Part shown: piece by piece, positions 46,550-57,652 of the stretch
Layout: every line of letters begins with the position of its first letter
Position numbering within the stretch: position 1 is the stretch's first letter
DNA from: Streptococcus sp.
Lineage (GTDB): Bacteria; Bacillota; Bacilli; Lactobacillales; Streptococcaceae
Assembly (NCBI GenBank): GCA_030527925.1
Contig: JAUMZW010000003.1
Coordinates: forward strand, 98,795-162,794
Length of the DNA: 64,000 nucleotides
Direction of reading: 5' to 3'
The notes under the pieces: model-generated
Told to the model about the DNA's origin: nothing
Seen by the model: the letters and a program-made list of their open reading frames with translations, nothing else
Database searches by the model: none
Position numbers and translations under genes: made by a program

Positions 46550-46826
46550 TCAAAAGCTCCTTACCACTCTGATAAACAATAATAGCCTTATCACTCTCTT
46601 TTATTGAAATAGAGACTCCATTTAACTCCTGCTTTTTTTGATGAGTCTGAATTGTCATCCTAGCAAGGACCAATGCTTCTTCTTGCTGAAATTCTCTTAT
46701 GAGAATTCTTCTATTATGATTTATCTCCCCAACAATCATACTAACAATAATAACTAAGATACTCATTGCCATAAGACTCTCTAACAAAATATACGCTTTA
46801 ATCTGTTTTTTTCTTAAAATTTCCAT
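46533..46826 (-). CDS. comGE: Competence pseudopilin ComGE
   Basis: A 97-residue minor pseudopilin: IKAYILLESLMAMSILVII is the prepilin helix, with Tyr replacing the usual Phe at position +1 and Glu at +5. The rest is a short alpha/beta domain. It overlaps comGD by 29 bp and comGF by 17 bp. No clear ribosome site, as expected for coupled translation. Confidence 0.88.
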   Translation of the reverse strand: MEILRKKQIKAYILLESLMAMSILVIIVSMIVGEINHNRRILIREFQQEEALVLARMTIQTHQKKQELNGVSISIKESDKAIIVYQSGKELLNVYQK

Positions 46827-47223
46827 TTCCCAAATATAATTGATAATATACCGTCTTGTCTCTTAACTTAAAATAAATCTTACCTAAACTTGAATTTCCT
46901 CCAAGGGTATTAAAATAGATAATTTGGGGAGTAACTCTAATACCCTTTGGGATTCTTAACTGAGAATCTTTATTTCTAATGACATCCTCATCAATTGTTA
47001 AAGCAATTTCTTTTTTAGAAATGACACTAAGATGCTGAGTATCTCTATAAAAATTTTCAAATTGTATTAAGAATAAATTCTCTTGAATATCACGATAAAG
47101 TGTTGAGACCCCTCCACTTAGAGCAGCTAACATAAAACAAGTAATTCCTAAAGTCAATAAAGATTCTATTAAAGTAAAAGCTTTAATTTGGAACTTGTCG
47201 AGTTTCTTGAGTATGTTTTTCAT
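46798..47223 (-). CDS. comGD: Competence pseudopilin ComGD
   Basis: A 141-residue minor pseudopilin with prepilin motif IKAFTLIESLLTLGI (cleavage A/F, Glu +5), followed by a globular domain. The start is uncertain: ATG 47223 or 47232 are both possible, neither has a good ribosome site, and translation probably couples to the end of comGC, which overlaps it. Because comGC is frameshifted and its ribosomes stop early, coupling into comGD could be reduced. Confidence 0.87.
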   Translation of the reverse strand: MKNILKKLDKFQIKAFTLIESLLTLGITCFMLAALSGGVSTLYRDIQENLFLIQFENFYRDTQHLSVISKKEIALTIDEDVIRNKDSQLRIPKGIRVTPQIIYFNTLGGNSSLGKIYFKLRDKTVYYQLYLGNGNFKKKTD

Positions 47224-47495
47224 AGTAATCATTATAAGACTTTTGTTGCTTTTCACTAATCATATTTTTTGACACTAGCTTCCCTAAAGTAGCTTCGGAA
47301 TTTTCATTTAAGCTGTATAACTCTGCCTGACTATCTACTACTTTTACAATTGCAGCATTCCCTGTTTCGTTAACTCTCTCTCTGCTTACTTAAATTTGGT
47401 ACAAATAACAGCATCAAAACACTAATAATAAGAAGTACGACTAACATTTCCAAAAGTGTGAACGCTTGCATTGGTTTTTTTAATATTTTTCTCAT
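47183..47495 (-). pseudogene. comGC: Major competence pseudopilin ComGC, frameshifted
   Basis: From ATG 47495 (AAAGGAAAAAA upstream) the frame gives RKILKKPMQAFTLLEMLVVL, a perfect prepilin site, and continues to PNLSKQRES with a stop at 47370-47372 (41 residues). In another frame directly after an (AG)5 run the rest of ComGC follows: VNETGNAAIVKVVDSQAELY ... MISEKQQKSYNDYYEKH, ending at 47183. One more AG, or one base fewer, would restore a product of about 105 residues with KQRERVNET at the join. ComGC builds the transformation pseudopilus, so as written the cell should be non-transformable. Confidence 0.85.
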
Positions 47496-47506
47496 TTTTT
47501 TCCTTT

Positions 47507-48490
47507 CTAGAACGTTGATAAGTTCTGATACATTGGCAGTAACATCGCAGCATAAATCATTACCACCACTAGGGCAACTATTATAAAGACAATTGGTTGA
47601 ATCAATTGACTTAGCCTGGTTAAAGTTTTAAAAAATTCCTCCCATATTTCCTCAGCATAAAGAGATAGCTCAACTCCCAACTTTGACTTCATTTCACCAT
47701 ATTCAATCATTAGACTCAGTTCTTTTAACAAAAATGGATAATGTAAAACTTGCTCATGAAAACTAACTCCCTTAACTAAGGATAAATTCATATCAGCTCC
47801 AACCTCTTGAAATAATCGAGATTTTTGCTCCTTCATCAAATTCAATATTTGGGATACTTCTAATCCTTGCCCTAAAAGATTCCCCCATTCCCTTGCAAAA
47901 AAAGCCGTGAAATATAACCTTACAACTTTATGGATAAATGGTAGTTTCATCAGTAAACATGTATATGACAAAGCTGGAAGTCTCTTTGATAAGACATATA
48001 ACCCCAATATAACGAAAATAATAACTAATATGCCTATCAAAAAATAAAATGGAAACTGTGAAACGAAAGTACTAGCTAAATTACTTTCTCCGATCTGTGG
48101 CAAAAGATAGTTCTTTAAACCTAGCATAATTAGAATAAGAAAACCTATTAAAATCACAGGATAAGTTAACACTTCAATTAATTTCTTATGAATCTTCAAA
48201 AGGTTTGAAAGATAATCTTCAATCTTACTCAAACTATTTTGTGTATTACCTGAAAGTTCTGCTAGGCTAAGCTGTGTAACTATGGTATCTGAAAAACCTA
48301 AACGTCCTAACATTTTAGAAAAATCATCTCCACTTTTTAAACTTCGATACATTTCATTGGTATAATAATCATTAAGTAACTGACTTTTCTTTAAAAAAGT
48401 AACCATTTCTGATAAAGTGAACCCACTAGATAAGAGATTGCTGAATAATTGTATTATTTTACGCTGTTTGGATAGCCTTAATTTTTTCAA
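47507..48490 (-). CDS. comGB: Competence assembly membrane protein ComGB
   Basis: Polytopic GspF-family platform of the pseudopilus. It has two repeated GspF cytoplasmic domains, each followed by membrane segments (TYPVILIGFLILIMLG; FYFLIGILVIIFVILGLYV; IVFIIVALVVVMIYAAML). I propose TTG 48490 as the start (AAGGG 5 nt upstream; protein of 327 residues); ATGs at 48547 and 48556 in the same frame lack ribosome sites. It overlaps comGA either way. Confidence 0.9.
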   Translation of the reverse strand: MKKLRLSKQRKIIQLFSNLLSSGFTLSEMVTFLKKSQLLNDYYTNEMYRSLKSGDDFSKMLGRLGFSDTIVTQLSLAELSGNTQNSLSKIEDYLSNLLKIHKKLIEVLTYPVILIGFLILIMLGLKNYLLPQIGESNLASTFVSQFPFYFLIGILVIIFVILGLYVLSKRLPALSYTCLLMKLPFIHKVVRLYFTAFFAREWGNLLGQGLEVSQILNLMKEQKSRLFQEVGADMNLSLVKGVSFHEQVLHYPFLLKELSLMIEYGEMKSKLGVELSLYAEEIWEEFFKTLTRLSQLIQPIVFIIVALVVVMIYAAMLLPMYQNLSTF

Positions 48491-49412
48491 CTTTCCCTTG
48501 TTCTTTTGTGATAACCCCTTCTTTAACCAGTCTACTAATCTTTTCATTCCAGGCATCTGGTATATATTTATCTAATTTTTCCGTCCTATAATCAATTAAG
48601 GCACCTCCATTTAACAACCTTTGGTAAGCAACAAATGTCAGACCATTTCTTAGCTCTTCTAGGCTCACACCAAGCTCTAATAATCTATCATAGACACCTG
48701 AGATACTCTTGGCATGTATTGTCGAAAAAACCATAGCTCCCGTCAAACTTGCTCTTATGACAGCTCTCGCTGTCTCAGAATCACGAATTTCACCTATAAT
48801 TAAAATATCTGGCCGATGTCTAAGTGATAATTTAATAAGATTATCATATGTCATACCAATACTCTCATTCAATTGTAACTGTAACATACTATCATCCTTT
48901 ATCTCTACAGGATCCTCGATACTAATAATCTGCTTGTCATAAAACACAGCCCTAATTAGTTCATACATTAAAGTTGTCTTACCACTTCCAACAGGACCCG
49001 AAAACAGATAAAGACCTCTACCTCCAAGTGCTGATTTTAAATTATCAATTCCGTCATACCAATATGTCAAACGATTCTGTTTAGTATATAAGATTCGAAT
49101 AACAAGACTCTCCTTATTTCTGTAATCTCCAACAGTCGATAAACGTAATGAAACCACTTGCTTATTCTCGAATTCATAATCACAAGATTCCAATTGGGTA
49201 CGTCTTTTCTCACCTACATTCATACCCGATACAAACTTAAAATGGCTAATAAGACTAAGCATAATATCATCTCCATATTGCGCTATATACCTCCTATCGT
49301 CTCCTATTCTCATAAATATTTCGTATCCATTATCTCTAGGCATCACATAAATATCCTGAGCTTTTTCTTTTAATCCTTGGCTAATCAATTCTTTAGCTAA
49401 TTCTTGTATCAT
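48459..49412 (-). CDS. comGA: Competence secretion ATPase ComGA
   Basis: Cytosolic GspE/PilB-type ATPase powering pseudopilus assembly. The 317-residue protein has Walker A GPVGSGKTTLMYEL, the Asp box SIEDPVEI, Walker B LIIGEIRDSETA and the His box FSTIHAKS. ATG 49412 is chosen for GGAGGTAGT immediately upstream; ten codons further upstream lie above the promoter element. A ComX (SigX) box TTCGAATA lies 18 bp before the start, so expression is competence-specific. Confidence 0.95.
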   Translation of the reverse strand: MIQELAKELISQGLKEKAQDIYVMPRDNGYEIFMRIGDDRRYIAQYGDDIMLSLISHFKFVSGMNVGEKRRTQLESCDYEFENKQVVSLRLSTVGDYRNKESLVIRILYTKQNRLTYWYDGIDNLKSALGGRGLYLFSGPVGSGKTTLMYELIRAVFYDKQIISIEDPVEIKDDSMLQLQLNESIGMTYDNLIKLSLRHRPDILIIGEIRDSETARAVIRASLTGAMVFSTIHAKSISGVYDRLLELGVSLEELRNGLTFVAYQRLLNGGALIDYRTEKLDKYIPDAWNEKISRLVKEGVITKEQGKVEKIKAIQTA

Positions 49413-49430
49413 ACTACCTCCATATCTTAT

Positions 49431-49438
49431 TATTCGAA
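49431..49438 (-). promoter_or_regulatory. ComX (SigX) cin-box of the comG operon
   Basis: TTCGAATA on the leftward strand matches the streptococcal combox TACGAATA at 7 of 8 positions, placed where the alternative sigma factor would start transcription about 12 nt before the comGA ATG. Confidence 0.75.
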
Positions 49439-49445
49439 ACAATTA

Positions 49446-49474
49446 AAAAAACCTTACTCCTTAGTAAAGTTTTT
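49446..49474 (-). terminator. Terminator after the DUF1033 gene
   Basis: Stem AAACTTTACT / AGTAAGGTTT on the leftward strand with following T-run, just after the stop and upstream of the comGA promoter. Confidence 0.75.
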
Positions 49475-49837
49475 TTATTTTAATTGACATCTTCTCTGTG
49501 GTTGATCCTTAGTATTACTTTGCTCAAAAAAATCTAGACCTTCTCCCGATGACAAAGGTTCCCCGTCCTTTAATAATAATATCGAATGAAACTCTTGTAA
49601 ATATTCATCACATTCCTCGCACCATTTCTTTTCATCAGTATCCCAAAATGTTGCTAGTAGATTTTTTCTACTAAGATAAAATGGATAGTATTCTTTTAAC
49701 TTATCCCATTCTTTTTTATAATAGGTTAGTGCATCTTCTTTATTATCAAATTCCTTTGTCTCTACTATATCTTCTTCCCAATTTTCTAAAAACCACCAAG
49801 GTTCACAGTCACTTTTTGTTTTTAATATCTTATACAT
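49475..49837 (-). CDS. DUF1033 family protein
   Basis: A 120-residue soluble acidic protein with many aromatic residues: CEPWWFLENWEED, YYKKEWDKLKEYYPF, LATFWDTDEKKWCEECDEYL. The family is small and restricted to streptococci and relatives, regularly between rpoC and comGA; no function is known. I start at ATG 49837, about 10 nt after AAAGGAAG; the frame continues 8 codons upstream to a TTG next to a likely -10. Confidence 0.85.
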   Translation of the reverse strand: MYKILKTKSDCEPWWFLENWEEDIVETKEFDNKEDALTYYKKEWDKLKEYYPFYLSRKNLLATFWDTDEKKWCEECDEYLQEFHSILLLKDGEPLSSGEGLDFFEQSNTKDQPQRRCQLK

Positions 49838-49902
49838 TGTCGGTACTTCCTTTATAGACAACTATTATATAAAAATTCTCAAAATTCTCAAATTTTTTTG
49901 CT

Positions 49903-49944
49903 TGAAAAATAAAAAAACCTGTTCTTTGATAGCAGAACAGGTTT
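49903..49944. terminator. Terminator of the rpoBC operon
   Basis: An 11-bp stem AAACCTGTTCT / AGAACAGGTTT (49915-49925, 49934-49944) with a run of seven T on the leftward strand, 40 bp after the rpoC stop. Confidence 0.88.
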
Positions 49945-49983
49945 AGTTAACACTTACTAATTTTAAGTGTTTATTGTTAGTTT

Positions 49984-52900
49984 TTATTCAGTTGTTTGAA
50001 TTTCTTCTACAACTTCTGTATCATTATTATCTTCAAAAACTTCTACTTCATTTAATGCTAATGGTTCAATATTACGATATCTTGCCATACCAGTACCAGC
50101 AGGAATAATCTTACCAATAATAACATTTTCTTTTAGACCTAATAAATGATCTTTCTTACCACGAATGGCAGCATCAGTTAAAACACGTGTTGTTTCTTGG
50201 AATGATGCTGCAGATAAGAAGGAATTTGTCTCAAGAGATGCTTTTGTAATCCCCATAAGAACTGGGCGACTTGTAGCAGGAACCCCACCTGAGATAACAA
50301 TATCTTTATTGGCATCTGTAAAGTCTGAAATATCCATTAATGTTCCTGGAAGAAGATCGGTATCTCCTGGGTCCATGATACGTACTTTACGAAGCATTTG
50401 ACGAACCATAACCTCAATATGCTTGTCACCAATCTCTACCCCTTGACTACGGTATACTTTTTGCACTTCTGCAAGAAGATATGTCTCAACTGATAAAGTG
50501 TCACGAACTTCGAGTAAACGTTTTGGTTGAATTGAACCTTCTGTAAGTGCGTCTCCACGATGAACAGTATCACCCACTTCAACTTTCATACGTGCTGTAA
50601 ACGGTACAATATATTCACCCATTCCCGTATTTCCTTGAACAAATACTTTCTTAGTTCGTGTTGAAGCATCTTCCTCAATCTCGATAACTTGACCTTTTAC
50701 TTCTGTAATAACAGCTTCACCTTTAGGATTACGTGCTTCAAAAATTTCTTGGATACGAGGGAGACCTTGTGTGATATCGGTATTTGATGCAACCCCTCCC
50801 GTATGGAAAGTACGCATTGTAAGCTGAGTACCTGGTTCTCCAATTGATTGGGCAGCAATTGTACCAACAGCTTCACCAACTTCAACAGCATCTCCTGTTG
50901 CTAAGTTAAGTCCATAACAATGACGACACACTCCATGACGAGTATTACATGTAAAGACTGAACGAATGGTAACTTCATCAACACCTGCTTTTACTATAGC
51001 AGCAGCCATATCTTCTGTTATTAAAGTATCTGGACCAACCATAACTTCACCAGTTTCAGGATGTTTAACTGATTTTTTCGTATAACGACCAACCAATCGC
51101 TCTTCTAGAGTTTCTGTAACTTCTTTACCATCTGTAATAGATGTGATTGTTAAACCTCGATCTGTTCCACAATCATCCTCACGAATAATAACGTCTTGAG
51201 CCACATCAACAAGTCGACGTGTCAAATAACCTGAGTCGGCTGTCTTCAAGGCTGTATCAGTCATACCTTTACGAGCTCCATGGGTTGAGAAGAACATTTC
51301 CAATACTGATAATCCTTCACGGAAGTTGGAGAGGATAGGAAGTTCCATAATACGTCCATTAGGTGCAGCCATCAATCCACGCATACCAGCAAGCTGTGAG
51401 AAGTTGGAAATATTACCACGAGCCCCAGAATCCATCATCATAACGATTGGATTTTTAGCATCTTGTGTTTCAACAAGTCGTTTTTCAAGAGCTTCCTTAG
51501 CTTCACGCCATGTTGTTGTAACCGCAACATAACGATCATCATCTGTCATTAATCCGCGACGGAAAGCTTTATTAATTTCCTCTACTTTGTGGTGAGCTTC
51601 ATCAATAATGTCATGTTTATTATCAATAACAGGGATATCTGCAATCCCTACCGTCAATCCAGCAAGAGTTGAATGATAATATCCTAAATCTTTCAATCTA
51701 TCTAGGAAAGCAGATGTTTCTGTTGTGCGGAAACGTTTAAAAGTTTCAGCTATAATATTTCCTAGGTTTTTTTTCTTGAATGGGGGATTTAACGTTAATG
51801 ATGAGATAACTTCTTTAATATCTTGACCTGGTTGTAAGAAATATTTATCAGGTGTTTTATTTGTTAAATTATCATTATTTGGCTCCTGTAAATATGGTAA
51901 TTCAGCAGGCATAATATCGTTAAATAAAATTTTACCGACAGTTGTTACCATAATTTTATGCTTTTGTTCTTCTGTCCAAGGTTTTTGTGGCATGCTATCT
52001 ACAGCAATACCAACTCTTGTATGAAGATGCACATATCCATTACGGTAAGCCATAACAGCTTCATCTTTATCTTTGAAAATCATTCCCTCACCTTCACGAC
52101 CTTCGTCTTCCATAGTGAGGTAATAGTTACCCAATACCATATCCTGTGATGGTGTTACGACAGGTTTACCATCTTTAGGATTAAGAATGTGTTCAGCAGC
52201 TAGCATCAAAAGTCTTGCTTCTGCCTGAGCTTCTTCAGATAATGGCACATGGATGGCCATTTGGTCTCCGTCAAAGTCCGCATTATAGGCTTCACAAACT
52301 AATGGATGAAGTCTAAGAGCTTTACCGTCAATTAAGACCGGCTCAAAAGCTTGAATACCCAATCTGTGAAGTGTAGGTGCGCGGTTAAGAAGAACAGGAT
52401 GTTCTTTAATAACTTCTTCAAGAATATCCCAAATACGGTCATCACCACGCTCAATCATACGTTTGGCTGCTTTAACATTGCCTGCATATTCTTTTGCTAC
52501 AATTTCACGCATCACAAAAGGTTTGAACAACTCAATAGCCATTTCACGTGGTACCCCACATTGATACATTTTTAATGTAGGACCAACGGCAATAACGGAA
52601 CGTCCTGAGAAGTCAACACGTTTTCCAAGTAAGTTTTGACGGAAACGTCCTTGTTTACCTTTTAGCATGTGGCTCAATGATTTTAATGGACGGCTACCTG
52701 GCCCAGTAATTGGACGACCACGACGACCATTATCAATCAAAGCATCAACAGCTTCTTGTAACATACGTTTTTCATTTTGAACGATGATACCAGGAGCATT
52801 TAATTCTAATAAGCGAGCCAAACGGTTATTACGGTTAATAATACGACGATACAAGTCATTCAAGTCAGATGCTGCAAAACGACCACCATCCAATTGGACC

Positions 52901-53625
52901 ATCGGACGTAAATCAGGTGGAATAACTGGAAGGATGTTTAGAATCATCCATTCTGGTTTATTACCAGATTTGTAGAAAGCATCAAGAACATCTAAACGAC
53001 GAACTGCCTTAACACGTTTTTGACCTGTCGCTGATTTCAATTCTTCTTTAAGTGCTGCAATTTCACTCTCAAGATCTACGCGTTTTAATAAATCTTGGAT
53101 AGCTTCAGCTCCCATTTTTGCAACAAAAGAACCACTTCCGTACTCTTGTAATTTTTCACGATATTCACGTTCTGTTAAAAGAGACTTAGGCTCTAATGGT
53201 GTGTCTTTTGGATCTATCACTACATAAGCAGCAAAATAAATAACTTCTTCAAGTGAACGAGGACTCATATCCAAAGTCAAACCCATACGACTTGGGATAC
53301 CTTTGAAGTACCAAATATGAGACACAGGAGCTTTCAACTCAATATGTCCCATACGTTCACGACGAACTTTGGCACGTGTTACTTCAACACCACAACGGTC
53401 ACAAACGATCCCTTTATAACGAATACGTTTGTATTTCCCACACGCACATTCCCAGTCTTTTGTTGGACCAAAGATAACCTCATCAAATAGTCCTTCACGT
53501 TCTGGTTTCAATGTACGATAATTAATTGTTTCAGGTTTTTTAACTTCCCCATAAGACCATGAACGGACTTTATTAGGTGAAGCTAAAGTGATTTGCATAC
53601 TTTTAAAACGATTTACATCAACCAC
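49984..53625 (-). CDS. rpoC: RNA polymerase beta' subunit
   Basis: Largest subunit of RNA polymerase, 1213 residues. N-terminal zinc site [20 protein letters not shown], catalytic magnesium loop [16 protein letters not shown], bridge/trigger region with [21 protein letters not shown] and [18 protein letters not shown], second zinc cluster [13 protein letters not shown]. All key residues are present. 57 bp after rpoB in the same transcript. Confidence 0.99.
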   Translation of the reverse strand: MVDVNRFKSMQITLASPNKVRSWSYGEVKKPETINYRTLKPEREGLFDEVIFGPTKDWECACGKYKRIRYKGIVCDRCGVEVTRAKVRRERMGHIELKAPVSHIWYFKGIPSRMGLTLDMSPRSLEEVIYFAAYVVIDPKDTPLEPKSLLTEREYREKLQEYGSGSFVAKMGAEAIQDLLKRVDLESEIAALKEELKSATGQKRVKAVRRLDVLDAFYKSGNKPEWMILNILPVIPPDLRPMVQLDGGRFAASDLNDLYRRIINRNNRLARLLELNAPGIIVQNEKRMLQEAVDALIDNGRRGRPITGPGSRPLKSLSHMLKGKQGRFRQNLLGKRVDFSGRSVIAVGPTLKMYQCGVPREMAIELFKPFVMREIVAKEYAGNVKAAKRMIERGDDRIWDILEEVIKEHPVLLNRAPTLHRLGIQAFEPVLIDGKALRLHPLVCEAYNADFDGDQMAIHVPLSEEAQAEARLLMLAAEHILNPKDGKPVVTPSQDMVLGNYYLTMEDEGREGEGMIFKDKDEAVMAYRNGYVHLHTRVGIAVDSMPQKPWTEEQKHKIMVTTVGKILFNDIMPAELPYLQEPNNDNLTNKTPDKYFLQPGQDIKEVISSLTLNPPFKKKNLGNIIAETFKRFRTTETSAFLDRLKDLGYYHSTLAGLTVGIADIPVIDNKHDIIDEAHHKVEEINKAFRRGLMTDDDRYVAVTTTWREAKEALEKRLVETQDAKNPIVMMMDSGARGNISNFSQLAGMRGLMAAPNGRIMELPILSNFREGLSVLEMFFSTHGARKGMTDTALKTADSGYLTRRLVDVAQDVIIREDDCGTDRGLTITSITDGKEVTETLEERLVGRYTKKSVKHPETGEVMVGPDTLITEDMAAAIVKAGVDEVTIRSVFTCNTRHGVCRHCYGLNLATGDAVEVGEAVGTIAAQSIGEPGTQLTMRTFHTGGVASNTDITQGLPRIQEIFEARNPKGEAVITEVKGQVIEIEEDASTRTKKVFVQGNTGMGEYIVPFTARMKVEVGDTVHRGDALTEGSIQPKRLLEVRDTLSVETYLLAEVQKVYRSQGVEIGDKHIEVMVRQMLRKVRIMDPGDTDLLPGTLMDISDFTDANKDIVISGGVPATSRPVLMGITKASLETNSFLSAASFQETTRVLTDAAIRGKKDHLLGLKENVIIGKIIPAGTGMARYRNIEPLALNEVEVFEDNNDTEVVEEIQTTE

Positions 53626-53682
53626 TATATTTACCTTTCTTAGATTCTTATCATAGGTTACTAAACACTGTTAGTAAGTCAA

Positions 53683-56600
53683 TTATTTCTCTTCTTTATC
53701 TTGTTCTTGAAGTTCAGATAATTCCAATGCTTGTTTTTCACGTGCTTTTTCAAGGTCATCAACATGCATAACATCGTCATCTTCCCCTTCATCAAGGTCA
53801 CGAAGTTCTACTTCATTATCGTCCTCATCAAGGACACGCATATCTAAACCAAGGGATTGTAATTCTTTAACAAGCACTCGGAATGACTCAGGTACACCTG
53901 GTTTTGGAATTGGTTTTCCTTTTGTAATAGCTTCATAAGTTTTCAAACGTCCTGTAACATCATCTGATTTATAAGTTAAAATCTCTTGAAGAACATTTGA
54001 AGCACCATAGGCTTCAAGAGCCCAAACCTCCATCTCACCAAAACGTTGTCCTCCAAACTGAGCTTTTCCTCCCAAAGGTTGTTGGGTAACAAGTGAGTAT
54101 GGTCCTACTGAACGGGCATGAAGTTTATCGTCAACCATGTGGTGAAGTTTAATCATGTACATGACCCCAACTGACACACGGTTATCAAACGGCTCACCAG
54201 TTCTACCATCGTAAAGTACTGTCTTAGCATCGCTATCCATACCTGCTTCACGTACAGTATCCCATAAGTCTTCAGAGCTAGCTCCATCAAAGACTGGTGT
54301 AGCAACATGAATACCTAAATTACGTGCTGCCATACCTAAATGCAACTCCATAACTTGTCCGATATTCATACGAGACGGTACCCCAAGTGGATTCAACATA
54401 ATATCAACTGGTGTTCCATCTGGAAGATATGGCATATCTTCGACTGGTACAATACGAGAAACAACCCCTTTGTTACCATGACGTCCCGCCATTTTATCCC
54501 CAACTTTAATCTTACGTTTTTGAGCAATATAAACACGAACAAGCATGTTAACACCAGATTGTAATTCATCTCCGTTAGCTCTCGTAAAGATTTTAACATC
54601 ACGAACAATACCATCACCACCATGTGGTACTCGTAATGAGGTGTCACGAACTTCACGTGATTTATCCCCAAAGATAGCATGTAGTAGACGTTCTTCAGCT
54701 GATAAGTCTTTTTCACCCTTAGGTGTAACTTTACCAACAAGGATGTCTCCTTCTTTAACTTCTGCACCAATACGAATAATACCTAATTCATCTAAGTCTT
54801 TGAGCGCTTCCTCACCTACGTTTGGAATTTCACGTGTAATTTCTTCAGGGCCTAACTTTGTATCACGTGTTTCAGATTCAAATTCTTCTAAATGAACAGA
54901 AGTATAAACATCTTCTTTAACAAGACGTTCACTCATAATAACCGCATCTTCAAAGTTGTATCCTTCCCATGTCATATAGGCAACGATTGGGTTTTGACCA
55001 AGCGCCATTTCTCCATTTTCCATAGAAGGACCATCAGCAATAAAGTCTCCTTTTTCAACAATATCACCTAACTTAACGAGCGTGCGTTGGTTATAAGCTG
55101 TCCCTGAATTTGAACGACGGAATTTTGTAATTTGATAAACATCAAGAGAACCATCTTCTCTACGAACTTCAACCTTCTCAGCATCAGAGTAAACAACTCG
55201 ACCATCATGTTTAGCAATAACTGCCGCTCCTGAATCGTGGGCTGCTTGATATTCCATGCCAGTACCAACATAAGGTGCTTTTGGATCAATCAATGGTACA
55301 GCTTGACGTTGCATGTTTGCCCCCATAAGTGCACGGTTTGAGTCGTCATTTTCTAAGAAAGGAATACAAGCTGTTGCAACAGCAACTACTTGTTTTGGTG
55401 AAACATCAACGAAGTCAACAATACTTGAAGGGAATTCTTGGTTATTACCACGATGACGTCCCATAACAATTTCATCTACGAAAGTACCATCTTCATTGAT
55501 TCTTGAATTAGCCTGTGCTACCGTATATTCATCTTCTTCATCTGCTGTCAACCAAACAATTTCATTAGTAACAGCACCTGTCTTACGGTCTACTTTACGA
55601 TATGGTGTTTGCACGAAACCATACTTGTTAAGATGTCCATAAGATGATAAGTTATTAATCAAACCAATGTTTGGTCCCTCAGGTGTTTCAATTGGACACA
55701 TACGACCATAGTGCGTATAATGAACGTCACGAACTTCATAGCCTGCACGGTCACGGGTCAATCCACCAGGTCCTAAGGCTGACAAACGGCGTTTATGTGA
55801 TAACTCTGATAACGGGTTATGTTGGTCCATGAATTGTGATAACTGAGAAGAACCAAAGAATTCTTTAACTGCAGCTGTAACGGGTCTAATGTTGATAATT
55901 TGTTGTGGTGTTAAAGATTCACCATCTTGTCCACTCATACGTTCACGAACATTACGTTCCATACGAGAAAGACCGATTCTAAATTGATTTGCCAACAACT
56001 CACCAACTGCACGAATACGACGGTTTCCTAAATGGTCAATATCATCAACCTTACCAATACCTTCCGATAAGTTTAAGAAGTAAGACATTTCAGCTAAAAT
56101 ATCAGCAGGTGTCAAAGCTCTAGCCTTATCGTCTGGATTTGCATTTCCTACAATCGTTACAATACGGTCAGGATCAGTTGGAGCAACAACTTTAAATTTT
56201 TGAAGAACAACAGGATCAGTTAATACTGCATAATCATTTGGTGTATAAACAAATTTGTTCAAATCACCATCTAATTGCTCAGAGATTGAATCAATCACAT
56301 CTCTTGTCATGAGCGTCCCAGCTTCAACAAGAATTTCTCCAGTTTCACCATCAACCAAGTTTTCAGCAATTGTTTGACCTAATAAACGAGTTTTAATATT
56401 CAATTTCTTATTAACTTTATATCGTCCTACGGTAGCTAAGTCATAGCGACGGGCATCAAAGAAACGTGCAATTAACAATGTACGTGAACTTTCAGCTGTT
56501 TTTGGCTCTCCTGGACGTAGACGTTCATAAATTTCCTTCAATGCTTCATCTGTACGTGAATCATTAGGATTTTTATGAATATCTTTTTCAATTGTATTAC

Positions 56601-57252
56601 GAACTAATTCACTCTCACCAAAAATATCAACAATCTCATCATCTCCAGAGAATCCTAATGCACGAACTAGAGTTGTAAAAGGAATTTTACGGGTACGGTC
56701 AATACGTGTATAGGCAATATCTTTAGCATCAGTTTCAAGCTCTAACCAAGCCCCACGATTAGGGATAACTGTTGAACCATAGCCGATTTTCCCATTTTTA
56801 TCTACTTTATCATTAAAATAAACACCTGGAGAACGAACCAACTGACTAACAATGATACGCTCACCACCATTGATGATAAAAGTACCCATTTCAGTCATAA
56901 TTGGGAAATCACCGAAGAATACTTCTTGTGTCTTGATTTCACCTGTTTCTTTGTTGATTAGACGGAAGGTCACAAAAATTGGTGCAGAATAACTCGCATC
57001 ATGAATACGCGCTTCTTCTAAGCTATATTTTGGTTCCTTAAATTCATAACCAACAAATTCTAATTCCATAGTATCTGTGAAGTTTGAGATAGGAAGTACA
57101 TCTTCAAAAACTTCTTTCAACCCATTATCTAGGAAATCTTTAAACGAATCTGTTTGAATTTCAATTAAATTTGGTAAGTCAATAACTTCTTTAATTCTTG
57201 AAAAACTACGGCGTTTACGGTGTTTTCCGTAACTAACTTCATGTCCTGCCAA
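53683..57252 (-). CDS. rpoB: RNA polymerase beta subunit
   Basis: Second largest RNA polymerase subunit, 1189 residues. The rifampicin pocket reads [19 protein letters not shown] and [19 protein letters not shown], with the wild-type residues at the positions that usually mutate (Gln, Asp, His, Ser). Also [36 protein letters not shown] and a C-terminus with [18 protein letters not shown] start at TTG 57252 ([16 protein letters not shown] follows): AAAAGGAG is 7 nt upstream, and other streptococci start here. An ATG 8 codons earlier would overlap that site. A long structured leader precedes it. Confidence 0.98.
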   Translation of the reverse strand: MAGHEVSYGKHRKRRSFSRIKEVIDLPNLIEIQTDSFKDFLDNGLKEVFEDVLPISNFTDTMELEFVGYEFKEPKYSLEEARIHDASYSAPIFVTFRLINKETGEIKTQEVFFGDFPIMTEMGTFIINGGERIIVSQLVRSPGVYFNDKVDKNGKIGYGSTVIPNRGAWLELETDAKDIAYTRIDRTRKIPFTTLVRALGFSGDDEIVDIFGESELVRNTIEKDIHKNPNDSRTDEALKEIYERLRPGEPKTAESSRTLLIARFFDARRYDLATVGRYKVNKKLNIKTRLLGQTIAENLVDGETGEILVEAGTLMTRDVIDSISEQLDGDLNKFVYTPNDYAVLTDPVVLQKFKVVAPTDPDRIVTIVGNANPDDKARALTPADILAEMSYFLNLSEGIGKVDDIDHLGNRRIRAVGELLANQFRIGLSRMERNVRERMSGQDGESLTPQQIINIRPVTAAVKEFFGSSQLSQFMDQHNPLSELSHKRRLSALGPGGLTRDRAGYEVRDVHYTHYGRMCPIETPEGPNIGLINNLSSYGHLNKYGFVQTPYRKVDRKTGAVTNEIVWLTADEEDEYTVAQANSRINEDGTFVDEIVMGRHRGNNQEFPSSIVDFVDVSPKQVVAVATACIPFLENDDSNRALMGANMQRQAVPLIDPKAPYVGTGMEYQAAHDSGAAVIAKHDGRVVYSDAEKVEVRREDGSLDVYQITKFRRSNSGTAYNQRTLVKLGDIVEKGDFIADGPSMENGEMALGQNPIVAYMTWEGYNFEDAVIMSERLVKEDVYTSVHLEEFESETRDTKLGPEEITREIPNVGEEALKDLDELGIIRIGAEVKEGDILVGKVTPKGEKDLSAEERLLHAIFGDKSREVRDTSLRVPHGGDGIVRDVKIFTRANGDELQSGVNMLVRVYIAQKRKIKVGDKMAGRHGNKGVVSRIVPVEDMPYLPDGTPVDIMLNPLGVPSRMNIGQVMELHLGMAARNLGIHVATPVFDGASSEDLWDTVREAGMDSDAKTVLYDGRTGEPFDNRVSVGVMYMIKLHHMVDDKLHARSVGPYSLVTQQPLGGKAQFGGQRFGEMEVWALEAYGASNVLQEILTYKSDDVTGRLKTYEAITKGKPIPKPGVPESFRVLVKELQSLGLDMRVLDEDDNEVELRDLDEGEDDDVMHVDDLEKAREKQALELSELQEQDKEEK

Positions 57253-57469
57253 TTCTTTGCTCCTTTTACTGTTCATTTATCTGTGTCTACAGATAATTTC
57301 AAAATATTTGTCCTTCTCAATTATCAGAAAATTTAAATTTATATTACAATTCTATAAGTTTTCTCAAATAGGCACAAAAAGAGCAGCTAAATCTGACTAT
57401 CAAAAGTGTGATTTAACTGCTGTAACCTTAGTTGGACAATATTTCAACTAAAGTAGACGACAAATAGTT
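57253..57469 (-). promoter_or_regulatory. rpoB leader with two hairpins, one attenuator-like
   Basis: The predicted transcript begins near 57469 and runs about 217 nt before the TTG start. Just after the start, TTAGTTG ... CAACTAA forms a 7-bp stem. Then AGCAGTTAAATC pairs with GATTTAGCTGCT (about 57389-57422), followed by CTTTTTG, the form of an intrinsic terminator ahead of rpoB. A regulatory role is inferred. Confidence 0.5.
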
Positions 57470-57475
57470 AATTAA

Positions 57476-57504
57476 ATTATATCATGTATTTTAATTTTTT
57501 TCAA
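57476..57504 (-). promoter_or_regulatory. rpoBC promoter
   Basis: TTGAAA (57499-57504), 17 bp, TATAAT (57476-57481) on the leftward strand; the TGA before the -10 also gives an extended -10 (TGATATAAT). Confidence 0.8.
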
Positions 57505-57595
57505 GTGTCTCTTTCATTCATACGCTAATATTTACCTTATACATATAAAACTAAAACAGAGAACAAAAATAGACAGTTTATAAAGTTCTACCTGC

Positions 57596-57640
57596 TAAAA
57601 AGAAAGGAACTAGACTATAATCTTTTCCTTTCTTTTTTAA
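57596..57640 (-). terminator. Terminator after pbp1b
   Basis: Stem AGAAAGGAA / TTCCTTTCT (57601-57609, 57625-57633) with T-rich sequence on the leftward strand, 13 bp beyond the pbp1b stop. Confidence 0.7.
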
Positions 57641-57652
57641 CTCTACAAATAT

